A stretch of DNA of 64,000 bases, from NCBI RefSeq assembly GCF_034190915.1, contig NW_026947503.1, positions 17,516,532-17,580,531 of the forward strand. The letters run 5' to 3'. The DNA is from Cavia porcellus (taxonomy: Eukaryota > Chordata > Mammalia > Rodentia > Caviidae). Under the pieces are notes generated by a model, which saw nothing but the letters and a program-made list of their open reading frames with translations, ran no database searches and had not been told where the DNA came from. Shown here one piece after another: positions 1 through 11,865 of the stretch (position 1 is the first letter of the stretch; every line of letters begins with the position of its first letter). The position numbers were made by a program, and so were the translations under genes.

Positions 1-1086
1 AATAAGTGTTTTGTCACCAACATTCATCCTTGAAATCCTCTTGCAAAGCCTGGCAATTGCTGCTTTCACACTTAAGCTACTCCCTTCATAAACTTGGTGC
101 AGTAACACTTTCTTCCTGCAAGTCTTGGTCCTGTTAGAGCTCACAGCTGTAGATAACTCTTACCTTGTGTCCCTCTGTTCACTCTGCCTTGGGCACTCAG
201 CTTTTCCGTGGTGCAATCATTCCTTGGGTTTCTATCACTGAATCCAGCACTCCCAGTGCCTTTTTCTCTCTTTCTCTTTTTGCACATATCAGTCCCAAGA
301 TTTCAAAACGATTTTGGATTTTCTTTCATAATTAAAAAGACACAAAACTTGTCATTCTTATTTTAACTCTTCCTCTCAAATACTGATTCTTTGATTATAT
401 TAGTAACATTGATTCAATCTCTTTAACTGAGAAACATGTAAAATATCCCAATGGTAATTTCTTTTACATTAAAAATGAAGAATATAAATATGCATTTATA
501 TGTTTATTTGTATATGTTACATCTATAAACATACCTTAAATCTCGTTTTCTTTTTTCTTCTCTTCCATTTTCTCCTTCTTTCTCTTCCTCTCTTGATTTA
601 TTTTCAAGACATTCTTTTCTAAGTTTTTTTCACTATAAGTTTCATTTTTTCTACATTGTATATTTGCTTGGAGGAATTTACCACAATGCATGTGTTGGAA
701 ACGTAATCCCAAAGGGTTTCTCTGGTGAGGCCCAGGGAAAGTTTTACTCTCAGAACAGGTGAAAGCCCTCATTGTGACACTGAATTTATCATAAAAAGGT
801 GAGTTATGTTCTCTTCTTTCTATTATCATCTCATTTGGGACCAGATTGTACTCAAGCAATTTTCAGACATTTATAATTACTGATTTAAAAGTATTATCCA
901 AACATAATGCCACATATATATCTAGTTTATGATAGTGAAGTAGTGAACACTTTGAAACTGAATGAAATAAGCTTGGTGCTCAAAATAATATCAAAAATAA
1001 ACAACAATTTCTGTTTTTGTATTGCCTCATCTGAATACTTGTGTCTTTCATCACTGTATTGTAATATTAAAGGCATAGTGCGTTCC
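1..1086. other. AT-rich unique sequence, no recognised feature
   Basis: No gene, SINE or LINE is recognised. The short open frames here are low-complexity (Lys/Glu-rich from a CT-rich stretch around 540-620) and have no coding character. Confidence 0.5.
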
Positions 1087-1835
1087 TATATTTGTTTTCT
1101 TTTTTTTTTTTATTTTATTTTGAAAGTGGTAAAATACAACAAAACAAGACAGAATAAACTCAACTAAGATCATACAGTGAAATTGATACAGAACTTCACA
1201 GCAGGTTACTGGGATAACAGTAATAGGTATCACAGTACATTTTGTTATCTTTATAATAGTTGTTCTTTCAATCACATATATCAAAATGAGATGAAATACA
1301 GAACACTATAGACTTATCAAAATAGAATATTGAGTAGAGCAGTACCATTAATCAAAATAGAGCAAAACAGTAATAAAAATATTTGCCTTCAAAGAAATGG
1401 TAGAAGGAAGTCCCCTTTATTTGCTATGGTCAACCTCCCAGGAGACGCTCAGATTTCTGGTTCCCATTTGCTAACAGTGGGCGGGGGGGGGGGCAGGGGA
1501 TAGGAGAAGTGGGATAGTTGACCCTAGGCCGTGCATCAGTAGGTCCACTATTGCTTAGCAAGGAGGCAGGCTGGTTGTTTGGTTTCACAGCGTCCTAAGT
1601 TCCAACATGGCGCAGATCTCAGGAGCTGCTGGTAGATTTCCCCCTGGAAGGGCTGAAGTCTCCCACACCACCACCGCTTACCAGGGAGGGGAGGTGCATG
1701 CTTGGCTTCCCAGTGTCCTGAGTTCCAACATGGCATGGATCTCAGGAGCTGCTGGTGGTTCTCCCCCTGGAAGGGCTGCAGTCTGCCACACCGCCACTGC
1801 TTACCAGGGAGGTAAACTTTATATTTCTGTTTTCT
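1087..1835 (-). mobile_element. Short composite L1-tail retroelement (element A) with target-site duplication
   Basis: The element reads on the minus strand. A T-run (1101-1111) marks its poly(A) tail, followed by an AC-rich L1-type 3' UTR (about 1115-1400) and a GC-rich tandem repeat (about 1440-1819). Flanking direct repeats are TATATTTGTTTTCT (1087-1100) and TATATTTCTGTTTTCT (1820-1835), equal except for a 2-base indel. This supports target-primed insertion of a unit of about 720 bp. It holds no ORF1 or ORF2 sequence. It could be a 5'-truncated copy of a longer L1 or a dedicated short non-autonomous family. Element B at 19.3 kb has the same order of parts. Confidence 0.65.
1558..1813. repeat. 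123-bp GC-rich tandem repeat, about 2 copies
   Basis: TCCAACATGG recurs at 1601 and 1724, and CCAGGGAGG at 1681 and 1804, both 123 bp apart. The unit is a multiple of 3, so one frame stays open on each strand with a 41-residue period. Those frames (about 80-100 codons) are repeat artefacts, not genes. A G11 run lies just to the left at 1483-1493. Confidence 0.85.
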
Positions 1836-1875
1836 ATAGTACTTCATATACGTGATATATCCTTGACTTTGCAGT

Positions 1876-2020
1876 TAACATTTTATGTGCACCTCTTCAT
1901 TAATTTCTCACAATAATGCAGATTACTTTTATTATTCACGTCTTGCAAAGGAAACTGATGCTTTGAGACACCAGAGTTTGTGTCAAGGCCACAGGACAGG
2001 TAAGCTAAACTTCACTCGAG
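1876..2020 (-). repeat. MIR SINE, old, antisense
   Basis: The run from 'TTCATTAATTTCTCACAATAATG' (1898 on) through 'AAAGGAAACTGATG', 'CAAGGCCACAGGACAGGTAAG' follows the order of the reverse-complement MIR core (ATTTAATCCTCACAA, GAGGAAACTGAGG, AAGGTCACACAGCTAGTAAG). It is strongly diverged. Confidence 0.75.
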
Positions 2021-3612
2021 TGTGAGCTCTGAAAGACCAAGTTACTGCCAATTCCAGTTTTCCAAGCCACATGGTAATTTCATTTCTCATGATTTCTTAA
2101 TGGATTGTTAATCTGGATTCAACCTTAAGAATATAGATAATATGCATTCAGGTAAGTGATTGCTTAGAATATATTTACCCTAAGGTAAATCCTCAGATCA
2201 TTTTGGAATAATCAAAGTAAACTGATAAAGATTTTGGAAGCCTGTCAATGACCCAGTCACTTGTTTTCAATCTTCTATGTGCTGTCTGGAGGTAGTTTTC
2301 TTGTATTTGTGTCTGTGTGTTTTTCATTAATAACCCTATCCAATCTCCTTCAATAACATCAGGTAGTTTCTCTTATAGGTTACTATTTTCTCAGGTTTAT
2401 TTTTTAGAATGTCTGGAACACACTATAAATGAGGAAGACTGTGCTTTGGTTAGTGAGTTAATTTGGAGAGCAGGAAGCCAAGTTTGATTTCACATACTGA
2501 GGTCTCCAAGGTTTCTCTAGTAAGAAATATACTTTTGCTTCATTTGGGGCCTTTTCTTTTTTAAAATTGCTATCAAGGGCATTCAATGTCACTGGATGAC
2601 TCTAATGTAAAGTGTCAGTGTAAATCAAATAATGGTGACTAATTGTTTTGGAAGTGAACAACTCAAATCACTTGCTCTCAGTGTAGCTTGGCTTTATGGA
2701 GGTTTAAGTAGAAAAGGTGATTCTCTGGAAGAGTGATCCTTTCACATTTGCTCAGCTACTTGTGTAACACAAGACTTGCATAGCTGCTCATCGGCTTTGC
2801 TTATCTGACCTAAATGAGGAATGCAGCAAAGATACATATTCTTAGTTTGTGACACCACCACCAGTCACCTGTAACCTTCAGGTCAAGATCTTGAACTTTT
2901 CTTTAACATACATTGAAAAAGGAAGTCAGAGCACCTTTATCTACTGCAAAATGTTATTTTATTTAAAGCTTTATACCAGTCTTGAAGGGAAGTGTTCAGC
3001 CTGACTGCCAGCCGCATTTGATAATTTTCCTTGGGAACACTGAAATGAAATCTCAGCCAGCCATCATGTTAAAATTATTGGGGTGGTGGAGTGATAGAGG
3101 AGATACTTTCAACTTATGATTTATTTTCCCTATTGGTCATAGGTAATGTTCTGTATCCCAGTATAGACTTACAGACAAAGCTGCATGTCATGGTATGCAG
3201 TACTGGGTTAGAATCATAAAATTCTAACAATCAGTTAATAAATAATCACTGTATTCAACCCTCCAAAGCCCTCTTCCACCAAAGACCCTCCTGCAGGACC
3301 CTAAGGGACTCCTGTACTCTAACAAATACAGTTGCATTCTCCTGGAAATCATTACCAATACCCATGTCTGTTCCATTTGCTTGTAAAATATTTTAAATAT
3401 AGTTTATGAACTGAGAAGTGGAGAACTTTAGTGGACTGACTTTTATATAATATCAAAGTATGAAATATCATTTTATTGGATGCTATGGATCTTTTATAAA
3501 ACTGCAATGGCAGATACTATCTGTTAAGGATCTATTGGCTCATTAGATGATTCAGGTGATAAATTTTAAAGTTTCTTTGTGAATGCATTTTTTTTCTGAG
3601 AATATAATTTGC
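2021..3612. other. Unique sequence, nothing recognised
   Basis: AT-rich sequence with no recognised repeat family, gene or ordered motif. Confidence 0.45.
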
Positions 3613-4165
3613 TTATCAAGGAAGAAAAAAGCCCCACTTTTTTAATCAGATAGAAGGAATATATTATAATATAGTTCCTGTTTTTTCTTTGTCTTTCAAA
3701 AATTTCTGTACTAATACTAATACTTGGTTCAATAAAAAAAAAGTTATACAAGCTACTTGGAATGCTTCTTTTTTTCTCTAAAAGACTAATTTACTAATTT
3801 TAGAATTTTTTTAACCTCAGTGTGATTTAATGTTAGAATTTCCAACCCAAGAATGTGGATATAGGTGGTAAGGTAACAGTTACACAGAGGAGGAACACGC
3901 CCTGACTCCACTGTGGCAAGTGCCCTGGGTAGCATGAATGGCAGGAGACAGCACTGCATCCACTGTGTTTCCCTGAACCACCTGCACGTGTATGGCTCCT
4001 TTGATTTGGAAGCCAGAACTGAGCATTCTCAGTCCTAAAAGAAAAATATGTTGGAATAAACTTTGCAGAACCAATGTCCACTTCTCAATTTAGAGACTGT
4101 ATTTAAAATATTTTACAACCAAATGGAACAGGTGTTATCAAGGAAGAAAAAAGCCCCACTTTTTT
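3613..4165. repeat. 31-bp exact direct repeat flanking a 491-bp segment
   Basis: The 31 bases at 3613-3643 (core AGGAAGAAAAAAGCCCCACT) recur without mismatch at 4135-4165. The intervening 491 bp is AT-rich on the left and carries a more GC-balanced segment (about 3840-4080) on the right. An exact repeat this long in otherwise diverged DNA suggests a recent event: a segmental or tandem duplication, or an insertion with an unusually long target duplication. I do not recognise the inner segment. Confidence 0.85.
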
Positions 4166-6284
4166 GGTGATGAGATTGGTGGTGAATTCTGGGAGAACTC
4201 TACTGTATTTGCTAGAGCACAGGAATCCCTTGAGGTCTTGCATGGAGGTCTTTGATGGGACAAGGATTTGGAGGGCTGAGTGTAGTGATTATCTATTAAT
4301 TGTCCACGTTCATTAACCCTGAGTCTTCCTCTGAGGTTTGTGTGACCCTAGAGCTGATATAGCTAGATGTGAAGAAATCTTGAAATTGTCTAATATACTG
4401 TTATTATTATTTCACATTTTACCATATGTATTGAATTATGTTATCCATGTAGATGTCGTCTTAGATATTTACCTAGTTAGTTGCTGGATAATTGGAATCT
4501 TTCCATTACATTTTTGGTTGATTTCTTTGTAGCCCTTTACATGAATGTGTCTAATTTTGTGCAATTAATAAACTCAGAAACAAGTTAAATTCAAAACTAT
4601 CATTTCAGCTAAAGGTCATTTATACCCAGTACAGGGAGAAGTGGTGTGAAATATTAAATGCTAAGATTAGATTAGATTGAATGGAAGTTTTAAATGATCT
4701 GTGCATGTCATTTTCTGTAACATTCTTTCCTCCCTATACACTGTAGATGACAGGCCAGAAAGAAATCAAACTAGCTTTAATAGATTCTATGCCTCTTCAG
4801 GTGCCTGTGAATTACATGAATTTGGAGAAACATAGTTTTACTTTTATAATTTCCACTTATTATTTAAGACTTTATACATGACGTATGCTTGGTTAAAATT
4901 TACCCAACTTTACTTTATTATATTCTACGTATTATGTGCTTAGCATGCTCAGTATACTGAATAATAACTAGATCCCTATTCTTTACAACTCCTCTGTATT
5001 AAATTTATTTGTAACTTATGCCATTTTCCTTTTAAAATAAATAATCATTATCATCCGTCTGCCCTGTCTTTCCAGTTACCCAATTAATCAATAATATATT
5101 ACTGTGTGCCAGGCATACTTTTAAAAGAAAACATAGATAAATTAAACATTTTTCTTCTAGTAAACATGTTTATCTTACCACCAAAAAAGACATGTTTGTA
5201 AGTATATGTTTTTAGATAAGATATAATAATATAGGAGGTTGTATAAATTCCAATGAGTAGAAATTCATTAACTGCACTCAAGTTAGCAAAAATATTTACA
5301 AGTTGTTGAAATTTGCTATGTATTTTACTGATGAATATGGTGAAAGAGAGGGAATGGGAAATGGCATTCTAGATGAACTGATCATCTTGTTCAACCATTT
5401 AGCTTTTTATAAATCATTGAGGAGTTCTTGAAGTATGATAGAAGTGATCAGCTAACTTGGAGAGAGATGAGATGCTCTGAGATGAGATGAGAGGACCTTC
5501 CACACCATTCCAGAGAGCTTAGCATTCGGTCTGTTAGGTAAAGAACAGCTGACCAAAGTGGTTGGATAAGCATCTGAATCAAAACTGTAAACTTGTATTA
5601 GTGATATAGCTGGACCAATGAAAAGGAGGGAAGCACTTTACACTGGTTTTGTTTGCAAGACCCATAACCTGTGGGGCCCTATGCTGGGATGTCATGCAGA
5701 AAGCATCCTGCAAAAATATGTAGGAACATGTAGAAGATGGAAATAATGTGTCCTTTGACTGATATCTGTTACAAAAAGGATTCTTTTTTTAAACATCCCA
5801 AAATGAATAATATTCATAAATGTTGGAAACTATATACTATTATTTATTTAAAAAGTATAGTAGTCATACCTTTATCATCCTAGATTAGAATGGAAACTTT
5901 GATTTCTATATACTATGTCATGAATGTCACTTGCACCTAGAAAGCATCATGCTAGGATTCTGTGACATCTGCTGAGAAATCTAAATTACCCATTTACAAA
6001 GATCATTCAGATAGCAAGAGCTAAATCTATGTAGAAAAGTTGAAAGGAACTGAATTGGGCGGCTGTAGGAAGGAGATGATAAATCATCCATTTATGTCAG
6101 AGGAAAATGCCTGCTTTTGTATTGTTGATATGTCATGTGGTTCAGGTTTGAAATACAAAGCTAATAATTTTTCTTTATATATAGCATCCATTCACAAAGG
6201 ATTCAAACAGCACTTAGGTAATGGCTTCTCATAATATTTCAGAGGAGTAAGGGATATCTCAGAAGGTAATTTATAGATCAGAAG
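4166..6284. other. Unique sequence, nothing firm
   Basis: A short MIR/L2-like stretch around 5100-5115 (GTGTGCCAGGCATACTTT) is the only hint of a known repeat. The remainder is unassigned AT-rich sequence with small local repeats such as GAGATGAGATGAGAGG near 5490. Confidence 0.4.
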
Positions 6285-6500
6285 ATGGCTGTGATTGCTG
6301 GGAAAGTACTCAAAAGGTTGCAGCATCAAACACTAGGAATTTGGTGCAACAAGCAGGAAAGATCAGTGAACAAGGTTACCAGAGCTGGTTGCCCTGCGGA
6401 AGGCCATGTGCTTGGTAAACGAAGATGGTCCAGAAACATCAGTGGAAATGGGAATTGTATTATGTCAAGACAGCCAGCATGCCTGTCTTATTTGAAATAA
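6285..6500 (+). other. 71-codon open frame of unknown origin, possible retrocopy fragment
   Basis: A 71-codon frame starts MAVIAGKVLKRLQHQTLG and ends at TAA. That stop lies within TGAAATAAACAT, so an AATAAA overlaps it. The N-terminus (hydrophobic then Arg/Lys-rich) resembles a mitochondrial presequence, but I do not recognise the protein. There is no intron evidence, no poly(A) tail and no flanking duplication. A chance frame is at least as likely as a decayed retrocopy. The stretch stands out only for its more balanced composition. Confidence 0.2.
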
Positions 6501-7009
6501 ACATAAAAGAAGCAAATTATCTTCTCCAAATTGAATAAAAAATCAGTGACTTTTCTAGCCTGATATTTGTTTACTTGGTTCCATTGTGATATTTTATTGA
6601 CCCTTGTTTTCACTGTTGTATTTGTAACACAACATATTTTTCTTTTGTCATATAATAAAAGCATGATGCTAATGGTAAATAAAATGCAAATTAGTTTGCT
6701 CATTACAAATAATTGTTGTGTAATTTAAATGAGACAGTGGAGGGGTTTAGGTTGGTATCTTATGATTCAGTAGAAATTCAAAGTATTCAGGAAAGCATTA
6801 TTTTAAATGAACACTCTAAAGGATAGACACAACTATTCAATAGCATTGGTGTGAACAAAGCTGTTAGCATGGATGTACTGCTAAATAGATTAATATGCAG
6901 TTAATTATTAACAGCTTGAAAATTATTTTATTCTTCCACAGTTCTTTTTCTTTATGTATGTGATATTAAAAAGTGGGGGGAGGAGTGCTTTGTTGCCTTA
7001 ATCATTAGC
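6501..7009. other. Unique AT-rich sequence
   Basis: No recognised repeat or gene. Confidence 0.4.
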
Positions 7010-7210
7010 ATATGATGAGTAATGATCTGTTTCAGGCACCATGCTGAATTCTTTTCATGTATCATCTCATGCAAATTTTACTTTTTCTTTAGTAGACATT
7101 ATCATTTTCCCCACTCTACAGAATAAAAGCAAAAATAGGGCAAAGACCACAGTCCTATGGAGTGACATGGGTTAGCATGCAGCATAGTTTGGCTTCACAG
7201 TGTATGAATT
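7010..7210 (-). repeat. MIR SINE, antisense
   Basis: The order GGCACCATGCTGAATTC, TCATGTATCATCTCATGCAA, TAGACATTATCATTTTCCCC, CTCTACAGAATAAAAGCA, GGGCAAAGACCACAGTC follows the reverse-complement MIR consensus almost end to end. Confidence 0.8.
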
Positions 7211-8555
7211 TATCCCCATGTCTGCCATTTATCTTGGATTTGCATGGCATCTTTGGAATCAGAAAGACTAGAGAAAGGATTGTAGTTCCTTCTGGAGGAG
7301 GACAGGAGGTACTTGCTTAGGGCATAGCAGTGAGTTAAGAAGTGGCTGTGATGTACTCTGTAAGCACTGAAAGCCTTCTGGGCAGCATTTCCTTTAGTCT
7401 TCTGGGGGATGACATCACTCCAATGTAACATCAGACTTAGGATGAAGTCAGGAGGAAGGAATACTCTGGCTGTGAGATCAACAGGGATGGCAAGAAAAGT
7501 GGGCAGAATTCATCATTCTTCAATGAGCTGCAAGGATGCGTGGAGTGACTGGCACACATGGGATCCCTGACATGGTCATGAGTGGCTAAGCTGCAAGAGT
7601 TTTTGGTATGGCTGTTTTTGCGGCCTTTATATCCTGCTACCATCATCTAGGAAGCCAGAGAAAGTAGTCCATGAAAATAAGGTAGTTCTATAGGAGATGG
7701 GGTACGTTTGGAAGATTGAAGTTTTCTATTGACATTTCTAGCTGTATGTCAGCAAATAAAGGTGATGCTGTAGAGAAGAGACACAGTTTAGGGCAGAAAC
7801 TATTTCACTGATTTATTCTACTTTAGGTGAACTACAGTGAGGACCCAGAGAAGACATAGGTAGGTAAGAGCGGATGGTCTTGAGGGAAATTTGCAATAGT
7901 ATATGAACTGACTTTTAATTTCTGAAAACGAAACAAAAAAAAAAGGTACATAGGGCTCGATTTCCATACTTCTTCTTCTTCAGTCCATTTCTACTCTGAA
8001 GCCAGAATGATGTTTAAATTGTGAATCTCAGTTAAATTCAGGTGCAGAATCAGACCCCAAAGATTCAGGAGAGGATGATCAGGCTCCCAGGACCCAGTCA
8101 GTGTTCAGCTATTCACTCTGACCTCATGCACAGATCTGGGGTTTTCTTAAGTGAATGTCTTTTGTTTCTCCACTTCAAGCGTCTTACACAGGCTGACTCT
8201 TGAGTTAACAGCACCTTTTCTTTCCATATCCAATGGGAGAAGTTCTGTTCGACTCCCTGTACCCCTCCAGGGCAGCTTACAGGTACCTCCTTTGGGAAGT
8301 CATTCCTCACCTTCCAGTTTTCTACCACCAAAAAGAGCATTTAATGACTTTTCACATAAGCTTATGAAATAGGGACAAATAAATTATGGTCCTTTGAGGT
8401 TTAAAGCATTCGCTGGTTTTCCTTTTCCTGAAGAGTAGAGTAAGACTTTACATGAAACTTAGCCTTACATTAAATAGTAACTACTTGGATACTTCAACAT
8501 TTAATAATCGTGCTACAATTATGTGTGCATAATCTTACTTGTTTAACCGAGTGAG
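7211..8555. other. Unique sequence, nothing recognised
   Basis: Mixed composition. Several antisense frames of 60-75 codons occur but none has homology I recognise or exon signals that agree with each other. Confidence 0.4.
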
Positions 8556-8870
8556 AATGCTACAGTTTGAATGTGAATTGTTCGCTCAAAATCTCATGTG
8601 TTTGGAGATAGGGGTTTCAGAAGGTAATTAGGTCAGGAAAGTTCTAACCTGCCTCAAGGGATTAACCCACTGGTGAAACTTCTGAGGCTATTAATGGGAG
8701 AGTTGGAAATTAGAAGGGGGGTGCTTAACTGAAGGCTGTGGGTCATCAGGAAGTGATCTTGGGGACTCAGCCTTATCCATAGTCCCTTCCTGTCCTGTTC
8801 TTTTCTCTTTTTTCTTCTTGGATGCTCAGAAGCAAGCAGCTTGCTTTGTTGCCTGCCTGCCTGCCTTCCT
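8556..8870 (+). mobile_element. MaLR-type (MST/THE1-like) LTR, left part
   Basis: The sequence opens with GCTACAGTTTGAATGTGAATTG and continues with the ACTCATGTG-type motif, 'AGGTAATTAGGTCAGGAAAG', 'GGATTAACCCACTGGTGAAAC' and 'TTCCTGTCCTGTTCTTTTC', in the order expected for a sense MaLR LTR. It breaks off in 'CAGCTTGCTTTGTTGCCTG'. The missing right end is found after the L1 at 11866-12015. Confidence 0.7.
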
Positions 8871-8905
8871 TCCTTCCTTTCTTCTTTCCTTCCTTGTTCT
8901 TTCTT
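8856..8905. repeat. (CCTG)n/(CCTT)n/(TTTC)n microsatellite at the L1 tail
   Basis: Runs of GCCT, TTCC and TTTC, which read as an A/G-rich tail on the minus strand, mark the 3' end of the adjacent antisense L1. The tail has decayed into a simple repeat. Confidence 0.75.
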
Positions 8906-11865
8906 TCTTATGAAAAAAAGAACAAAAACAACATAAAAGTAGATTAACAATGGATAATATCTTGCATTTTGTTATCTTCCAAGTAGTTGCTTAGATTACA
9001 AGATATAGGCATGAAAAATAATCAAACAATGAAAGCACAAGCTGTTTTTTTTTTTTTTGATGAACTAACAGAGATTAGTCGGATAATTATCTCTTTTGTA
9101 TATATATAACGTATGAGATTTTATGTAATTTTACATGACTATAGTTAATTATATGATAATATACAAGATTATATATAGTCTTTTCTCTTCTTTATTTTCC
9201 CTCATCCCAATTGTTCTTTCCTTTTGAACAGTTTCTTCACCTTTCACTTTCACAATATTTTTTGTATGTTTGGCTCTTACCATTTCAGTTTTTCGCAGAA
9301 GGGAGACCACACGATATTTACATGAGTGACTTTGATTTACTTCACTGATGAGTATGGCCTCAAGGTGCATCCATTTACCTATAAAAACCTCAAATTTGTC
9401 ATTCTTTATGGCTGAGTAATACTCTATTGTATAAAAATACCAATTTTTAAAAAATCCATTCTGCAGTTGATGGGCATTTGTGTTGTTTCCAAGATTTAGC
9501 TATTACAAATTGTGCTGCTATAAACATGAGCAAACACATATCACTGTGGTATGATGTTTTTAATTCTTCTATGGGAATACCCTAAAGGGAAATACCTCAA
9601 TTGAATGGGACCTCCAATCCTAGTTTTCTGAAGAATCTCCACCCTAATTTTCACAGTGGTTGTGTCAGTCTACGCTCTCACCAACAATGGAGAATGCTTC
9701 CTTTTCCCTCACACCCTTGCCAGTATTCTTTATTGGTTGATTTATTTGAGGATAGGCACTCTTTCTGTTGTGAGATGAAATATCAGTGTGTTTTAATGTT
9801 TATTTCTCAAATGAGCAGTGATGTTGGACATTTTTGCATATACTTATTTGACATTTGTATTTTTTTCAACTGAGAAATGCAAGTTCACTCAGATGCCAAT
9901 TTTTGGATGGGGTCTTTGAATTTGGGGGACTTGTCTTTTTCAGTTCCTTATATTTTTTAGATAGAAGTTCTTTTTCTGAGGGACAGTTGGATAAAATTCT
10001 TCCCCATTCTTTGGGTGGTCTTTTCACTCTGTTGGAGATTTTCTTTGAAATGCAAAGACTTTTTAATAAGATGTGATCTCAGTCATTGATTTTTTGAAGT
10101 ACTTCCTATGCAGTCTGGGTTTTGTCCATGAGCTCTCTGCCCATGCCTGTCTTTTCTTCCAGTGGATTTAGTATTTCTGTTTTGATATTTAGATCTTTCA
10201 TCCATTTTCACATTATTGTAGTACATGGTGATAGACATGGGTCTAGTTTTAGTCTTCAGCATGTGGTAAGCAATTTTTCCAGCACCACTTGAGAAAGAGG
10301 TTATCTCTCTTCCAGTGAACATATTTGGCCCCTTTGTCAAAGATAAGGTGACTGAATGTTTTTGTAGCTGTGTCTGCAGCTTCTAATCTGTTGTACTGAT
10401 CCTCAGGTCTGTTTTTTGTCAGGACCATGCTGATTTTATCACAGTAGCTTTGTAGTATAATTTCAAGTTTGGGATTGTTATGTATCCTGCCTTGCCTTAG
10501 TTTCCCAGAATTACCTTTGCTATTCTATGTTTCTTTTGTTTTCAAATGAATTTTAAGAATGTTTTCTCTATATCTGTGAGGTATCCTAAATGTCTTTTGA
10601 TTGGGATTGTGTTAAATCTGTATAAAAGTGTTGGAAGCATGGCCATTTTCACAATGTTGGTTCTTCCTATCCATGTGCTAGGATATTTTTTTCCATTTTC
10701 TATTATCTTCTTTGACTTCTTTTGTTAAAGTGCTGTACTTTTCAATGTATAGGTTACTTATTTCCTTTGTTAGATTGATTCCTAAGTATTTCATTTTTTT
10801 GATGCTATTGTGAAGTGTGTGGTTTCCCTAATTTCTCTCTCAGTGAGCTTGCTGTCTGTGTACAGGAATGCTATTGATTTTTGAGTGATGATTTCGTATC
10901 CACATACACTGTTGAATTTTTTAATTAATTCTAGAAGTCCTTTTGTGGAGATTTTGGAGTCTTCCAGGTAGAGTATCATGTCATCCATGAGTAATGATAG
11001 TTTAAGTTCTTCTGCTCCTATTCTTGTTCCTTTTATTTCTCTTTCTTGTTTAATTGTTCTGACTGTTTCCAGAACTATATTGAATAGGAGTGGTGATGCT
11101 GGATATCTTGTCTTGTTCCTGATTTTAGGTTGAAACCTTTCAGTTTTTGTTCATTTACTATGATGTTGATTATTGGCTTGTCATAGTTAGCTTTTTTCAG
11201 ATTGTGGTAAAAACCATCTATTCCAGTTTTCTGTAGGATTTTTATCATGAATGTATTTTGGACTTTAGCAAAAGCTTTGTCTGCATCTATTGAGATGATC
11301 ATGTGATTTTTGTCCTTGGCTCTATTGATATGATTTATTATTTTCATTGATTTGCATATGTTGAACCATCCCTGCATTCCTGGGATGAATCTCACTTGAT
11401 CATGGTACATAATCTTGATGATTTGCTGCATTCTGTTTGTTAGCATCTTATCAAGGATTTCTGCATCCTTAGACAGATAGTTAGACAGATTGGCCTGTAG
11501 CTCTTTTTTGTTTGGGTTTTTATCTGGGTTTGATTTCAGAGTAATACTAGTCTCTAGGAATGTGATAGGGAGAATTGCCTTCCTTTCAACTCCTTTAGAG
11601 AGTTTGAAAAGTATTGGTATTACATCTTTAAATTTCTTATAGAATTCAGCTGTGGATCCATCAGCACCTGGGCTTTTCTTTGTTGGTAAATTTTTAATTA
11701 TATTTTCTGTTTCACTAGCTGATATTAGATTATTAAATATTTTCATATCTTCTTAATTTAGCTTTGGTAATTCATATATTTCTAGGAGTCCTCCTTTCTT
11801 CTGTGTTTTCTATCTTCTGTGAGTAAATATTTTGAAAAAAGTTATTTCTGATCTTCATGTTGGTT
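8906..11865 (-). mobile_element. 5'-truncated L1 retrotransposon (3' UTR plus C-terminal two-thirds of ORF2)
   Basis: Antisense L1 of about 2.96 kb. From its 3' end (left) it carries a 3' UTR (8906-about 9375) with one copy of the 150-bp monomer (near 8950-9010) that recurs in the HAL1-like element, then the TATGGCTGAGTAATACTC landmark (9409) and ORF2 back to just upstream of the reverse transcriptase, where SQKIENTEERRTPRNI is readable at 11780-11830. The endonuclease, ORF1 and 5' UTR are absent. It sits inside a MaLR LTR. Stops and frameshifts make it inactive. Confidence 0.9.
10791..11746 (-). pseudogene. L1 ORF2 reverse transcriptase domain, broken
   Basis: In the element's sense direction, a 223-codon stretch (11746-11075) contains hallmark L1 RT blocks: LPTKKSPGADG, FIPGMQGWFNI and NHMIISIDADKAFAK. 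It then loses frame right after KSGTRQ. A second stretch (10988-10791) resumes at DDMILYLED and ends with FTIASKK. The active-site motif, normally FADD in mammalian L1, reads LMDD here: both aspartates are kept and the preceding two residues are changed. Known role of the family: target-primed reverse transcription of L1 RNA, and of SINE RNA in trans. This copy cannot make the protein. Confidence 0.9.

Noticed and set aside
536..859. 107-codon minus-strand frame
   Set aside because: The C-terminal Lys/Glu run is from a CT-rich stretch, and I see no homology, splice signals or supporting context.
1548..1855. Open frames of 99 and 82 codons on opposite strands
   Set aside because: Both arise from the 123-bp tandem repeat, whose length is a multiple of 3; the peptides are periodic every 41 residues.
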